Assembly (NCBI GenBank): GCA_021811865.1
Contig: JAKAQB010000130.1
Location: 1 to 6,699, forward strand
Direction: 5' to 3'
Length of the DNA stretch: 6,699 nucleotides
From: Actinomycetes bacterium
GTDB lineage: Bacteria > Actinomycetota > Acidimicrobiia > Acidimicrobiales > Palsa-688
A program made the translations under genes and the position numbers. Of the stretch, positions 4,805 through 6,699 are shown in pieces (the first letter of the stretch is position 1; every line of letters starts with the position of its first letter). Below the pieces are notes generated by a model that saw only the letters and a list, made by a program, of their open reading frames with translations, did not search any database and had not been told where the DNA came from.

Positions 4805-6699
4805 ATGCGCGTCAAGGGGATTGCCTCCACCGCCGCCGCTCTCTGCCTCGTCTGCACGGCCGCGTGCCACGACCCGCCGGGGAACGGTTTCGTCGTGCTC
4901 GACTTCAGCCGCCAGCCGGTCCAGGGGCTGGGCTCCATCCAATTGGATGTGTCCCGCATCGACGCGCTCTACTCGACTCCGCCAGGCCCCACCGGAAAGG
5001 TCGGCTCCGATGGCGGCCCTGGCCTGAGCTGGGTTCCCCACCTGGGCATTCAGTGCCAAGAGCTGCAGAACGACTTCTCCCAAGCCTTGGATGGCGGCCA
5101 GAGCGTTCAGCTCGACTTCACGACCAACTTCGGCACGCCGCAGCGCGAAGGTGTGCTCTCCTTACCCGCGGGGAGGATCCAGGAGATTCGCATCCTGGTC
5201 GGCAGTGGGACCACCCTGCTCGACGGGGAGCAGCGGCCCGCCTTCTTCTCCGAGCAGTGTAGCGATCTCACCTCCTCGATGGCGCCTTCCGACGGCAACG
5301 ACGACAGCGGTGGCGACGGCGTCGGAGTCATCCGCCTGCTCTCGAAGGACCCCAACGGTATCGAGGTGCAGGCTGGCGGGACCACGGTGGTCACCGCGGC
5401 CCTCGACTCGAGCGAGCTGCTCATTGCGCGCCACTCGCCCCCTGGCCAGGGAGGCAAACCGCCACCCGGAGAGGGCATCGGCCTCAGCAAGCTCTTCATC
5501 CAGCCGAACGTGCCCGCGACGTACCAGCTGCTCCCCGAGGGCGGGGACATCATCATCCCCAACGAGTACTTCATCGGCTACCAGTCCGGGACGACGGCCG
5601 ACGAGATGGCCGCGATCGACGAGCAGTACAACGCGGTCGTGAAGGTGAGCTTCCCCGAGGTCCCCGCCGAGTGGATCCGGACCGACGGCAGCGCCGCCGC
5701 GGACGTCGTGCTGCCGTACTACGCCCAGCAGTCGAGCGTTTCGTGGGCCCTCCCCGTCTACCGCACGGAGCTCGACATCACGCCGAACGATCCGCAGCTC
5801 GGCAAGCAGGCCGAGAAGGCGGAGATCAATGCCCAGCATGGCTGGGACACGCTGCGCGGCAGCCCGGAGGTCCAGGTGGCCATCCTCGACACCGGGATCG
5901 ACCTGACGAACCCCGACCTCGTCGGGAACATCGCGCTCAACCAGCACGAGATCCCCTCCTGGGTAACGGTGGACCCGCGGAACAGGGAGGACCCGGCCGT
6001 CATCACCTTCCGCGATCTGAACGACCCCGCGAACGCGAACGCCTGCTCGACCCATCCGGCCAACTGCTCCCCGAGCAGCGGCCTGAGCTGCGATTACGAC
6101 TGCGACGGGCGCATCACGCCGTTGGATCTCGTCGACGGCAAAGGGGACTCCTACGGCTGGCAGGACGGGGTGGACGGAGACGGCGACGGGCTGGTCGACG
6201 ACATCGTTGGCTGGGACTTCACGCCCTGCGGCGCCACGACCGATCCCAACCAGACCCAGCTCTCGCCAGGCTGCGGGAACAATCTTCCGAAGGACAACTC
6301 GGGCCACGGCACGGCGCTCGCCGGGCTGATCGGGGCCGATACGAACAACGGAATCGGGGTGGCCGGGACCGCCTGGCGCGTCGGCCTCGTCCCACTCAAG
6401 ATCGCCGACCCCGGGACCACCATGGCGGGCACCAATCCGCAGGTCTGGTCCGCGGTGAGGGTCGCCGCCAAGCGGAAGATCCCCATCATCAATCTCAGCT
6501 TCGACGTCGTCGGCACGGCGTCGAGCAGCACGCCAATCCCAAGCGCGTGCAGCGACGGGACGAGACCCGTTGGCAAGGTGCCCAACTTCTCGAACTGGCT
6601 TCAGTTCGAGCAGCAATCCTGGGCCTCGACCGGCAGCGAGGACTCCCTCATCGTCACGAGCGCCCCGAACTGCCCGTTCGACTTCGACTCGTCCGCCCA
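4805..6699 (+). CDS. Subtilisin-like (S8) serine protease with DUF4382-like N-terminal domain, 3' end outside window
   Basis: Open from the ATG at 4805, behind a strong ribosome binding site (AAGGAGGGG, 4793-4801), to the window edge: 631 codons with no stop. A signal peptide ends in a slightly atypical lipobox (TAA-C21). Residues about 28-245 resemble DUF4382 (SIQLDVSRIDALYS, LPAGRIQEIRILVGSG, PNGIEVQAGGTTVVTAALDS). About 253-330 match the propeptide of secreted subtilases (NEYFIGYQSGTTADEMAAID). The catalytic domain follows: Asp362 in VAILDTGIDLTNPDL, His501 in NSGHGTALAGLIG, then IINLSF (Asn563) and, at about 615-622, IVTSAPN where the oxyanion Asn normally lies in AAGN. The catalytic Ser would lie beyond 6699. 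Asp to His spans 139 residues, far more than in subtilisin, and the insert holds six Cys (414, 421, 429, 433, 475, 490) and Asp-rich, probably calcium-binding loops (DGVDGDGDGLVDD, 454-466). Predicted exported or outer-membrane peptidase; substrate unknown. Confidence 0.93.
   Translation, partial: MRVKGIASTAAALCLVCTAACHDPPGNGFVVLDFSRQPVQGLGSIQLDVSRIDALYSTPPGPTGKVGSDGGPGLSWVPHLGIQCQELQNDFSQALDGGQSVQLDFTTNFGTPQREGVLSLPAGRIQEIRILVGSGTTLLDGEQRPAFFSEQCSDLTSSMAPSDGNDDSGGDGVGVIRLLSKDPNGIEVQAGGTTVVTAALDSSELLIARHSPPGQGGKPPPGEGIGLSKLFIQPNVPATYQLLPEGGDIIIPNEYFIGYQSGTTADEMAAIDEQYNAVVKVSFPEVPAEWIRTDGSAAADVVLPYYAQQSSVSWALPVYRTELDITPNDPQLGKQAEKAEINAQHGWDTLRGSPEVQVAILDTGIDLTNPDLVGNIALNQHEIPSWVTVDPRNREDPAVITFRDLNDPANANACSTHPANCSPSSGLSCDYDCDGRITPLDLVDGKGDSYGWQDGVDGDGDGLVDDIVGWDFTPCGATTDPNQTQLSPGCGNNLPKDNSGHGTALAGLIGADTNNGIGVAGTAWRVGLVPLKIADPGTTMAGTNPQVWSAVRVAAKRKIPIINLSFDVVGTASSSTPIPSACSDGTRPVGKVPNFSNWLQFEQQSWASTGSEDSLIVTSAPNCPFDFDSSA

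Noticed and set aside
5162..6616. 484-residue open frame on the minus strand
   Set aside because: It is antisense to the protease, whose frame carries DTGID, NSGHGT, a signal peptide and a strong ribosome binding site. Long antisense frames are common in GC-rich genes.

Overview
The window is GC-rich, and its coding stretches mostly end codons in G or C. The gene content suggests a Myxococcota-type (former Deltaproteobacteria) chromosome: an RHS core with an extra domain between the FGGMNR-like and LRFPGQY motifs, a Big_2-like lipoprotein and a large secreted subtilase. The phylum is inferred from architecture remembered from that group. It was not tested by a search.

Left part (1-1753, minus strand): a broken RHS/YD-repeat locus. 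Reading on the minus strand, an RHS core segment (1753 to about 872, with a frameshift near 1240 and a frame conflict near 971) ends in a short foreign tail that stops at 762. Six bases later a small gene begins (755-366); its position suggests an immunity-type partner. RHS core sequence then resumes at 258 and runs out of the window at 1. The two core pieces are separated by a 691-bp interval flanked by a 78-bp direct repeat (181-258 and 872-949, 77/78 identical). Removing one repeat copy plus the interval would rejoin the two core pieces in a single reading frame.

Middle part (1754-2666): no intact gene. It holds a 42-bp tandem repeat (five full copies, 1886-2095, degenerate edges) and then a plus-strand pseudogene (2135-2574) of a small helical protein that changes frame twice and has an internal stop. 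A GC-rich inverted repeat lies between this pseudogene and the converging lipoprotein gene. The stretch 1754-1862 shows nothing I can support.

Right part (2667-6699): a minus-strand set, 4582-4391 (weak small ORF), 4391-3681 (unrecognised protein) and 3668-2667 (Big_2-like lipoprotein), is packed tightly enough (TAATG overlap; a stop codon inside the next ribosome binding site) to be one operon. Facing away from it is a large plus-strand gene from 4805 past the window end. It encodes a predicted lipoprotein-type S8 (subtilisin-like) protease with a DUF4382-like N-terminal domain, a propeptide and an unusually long Cys- and Asp-rich insertion between its catalytic Asp and His. Its leader carries a TTGACA box, a perfect 15-bp palindrome and a pair of 11-bp direct repeats, which are candidate regulatory sites.

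The left and middle parts look like a decaying accessory region. The right part looks like functional envelope or secreted-protein genes.
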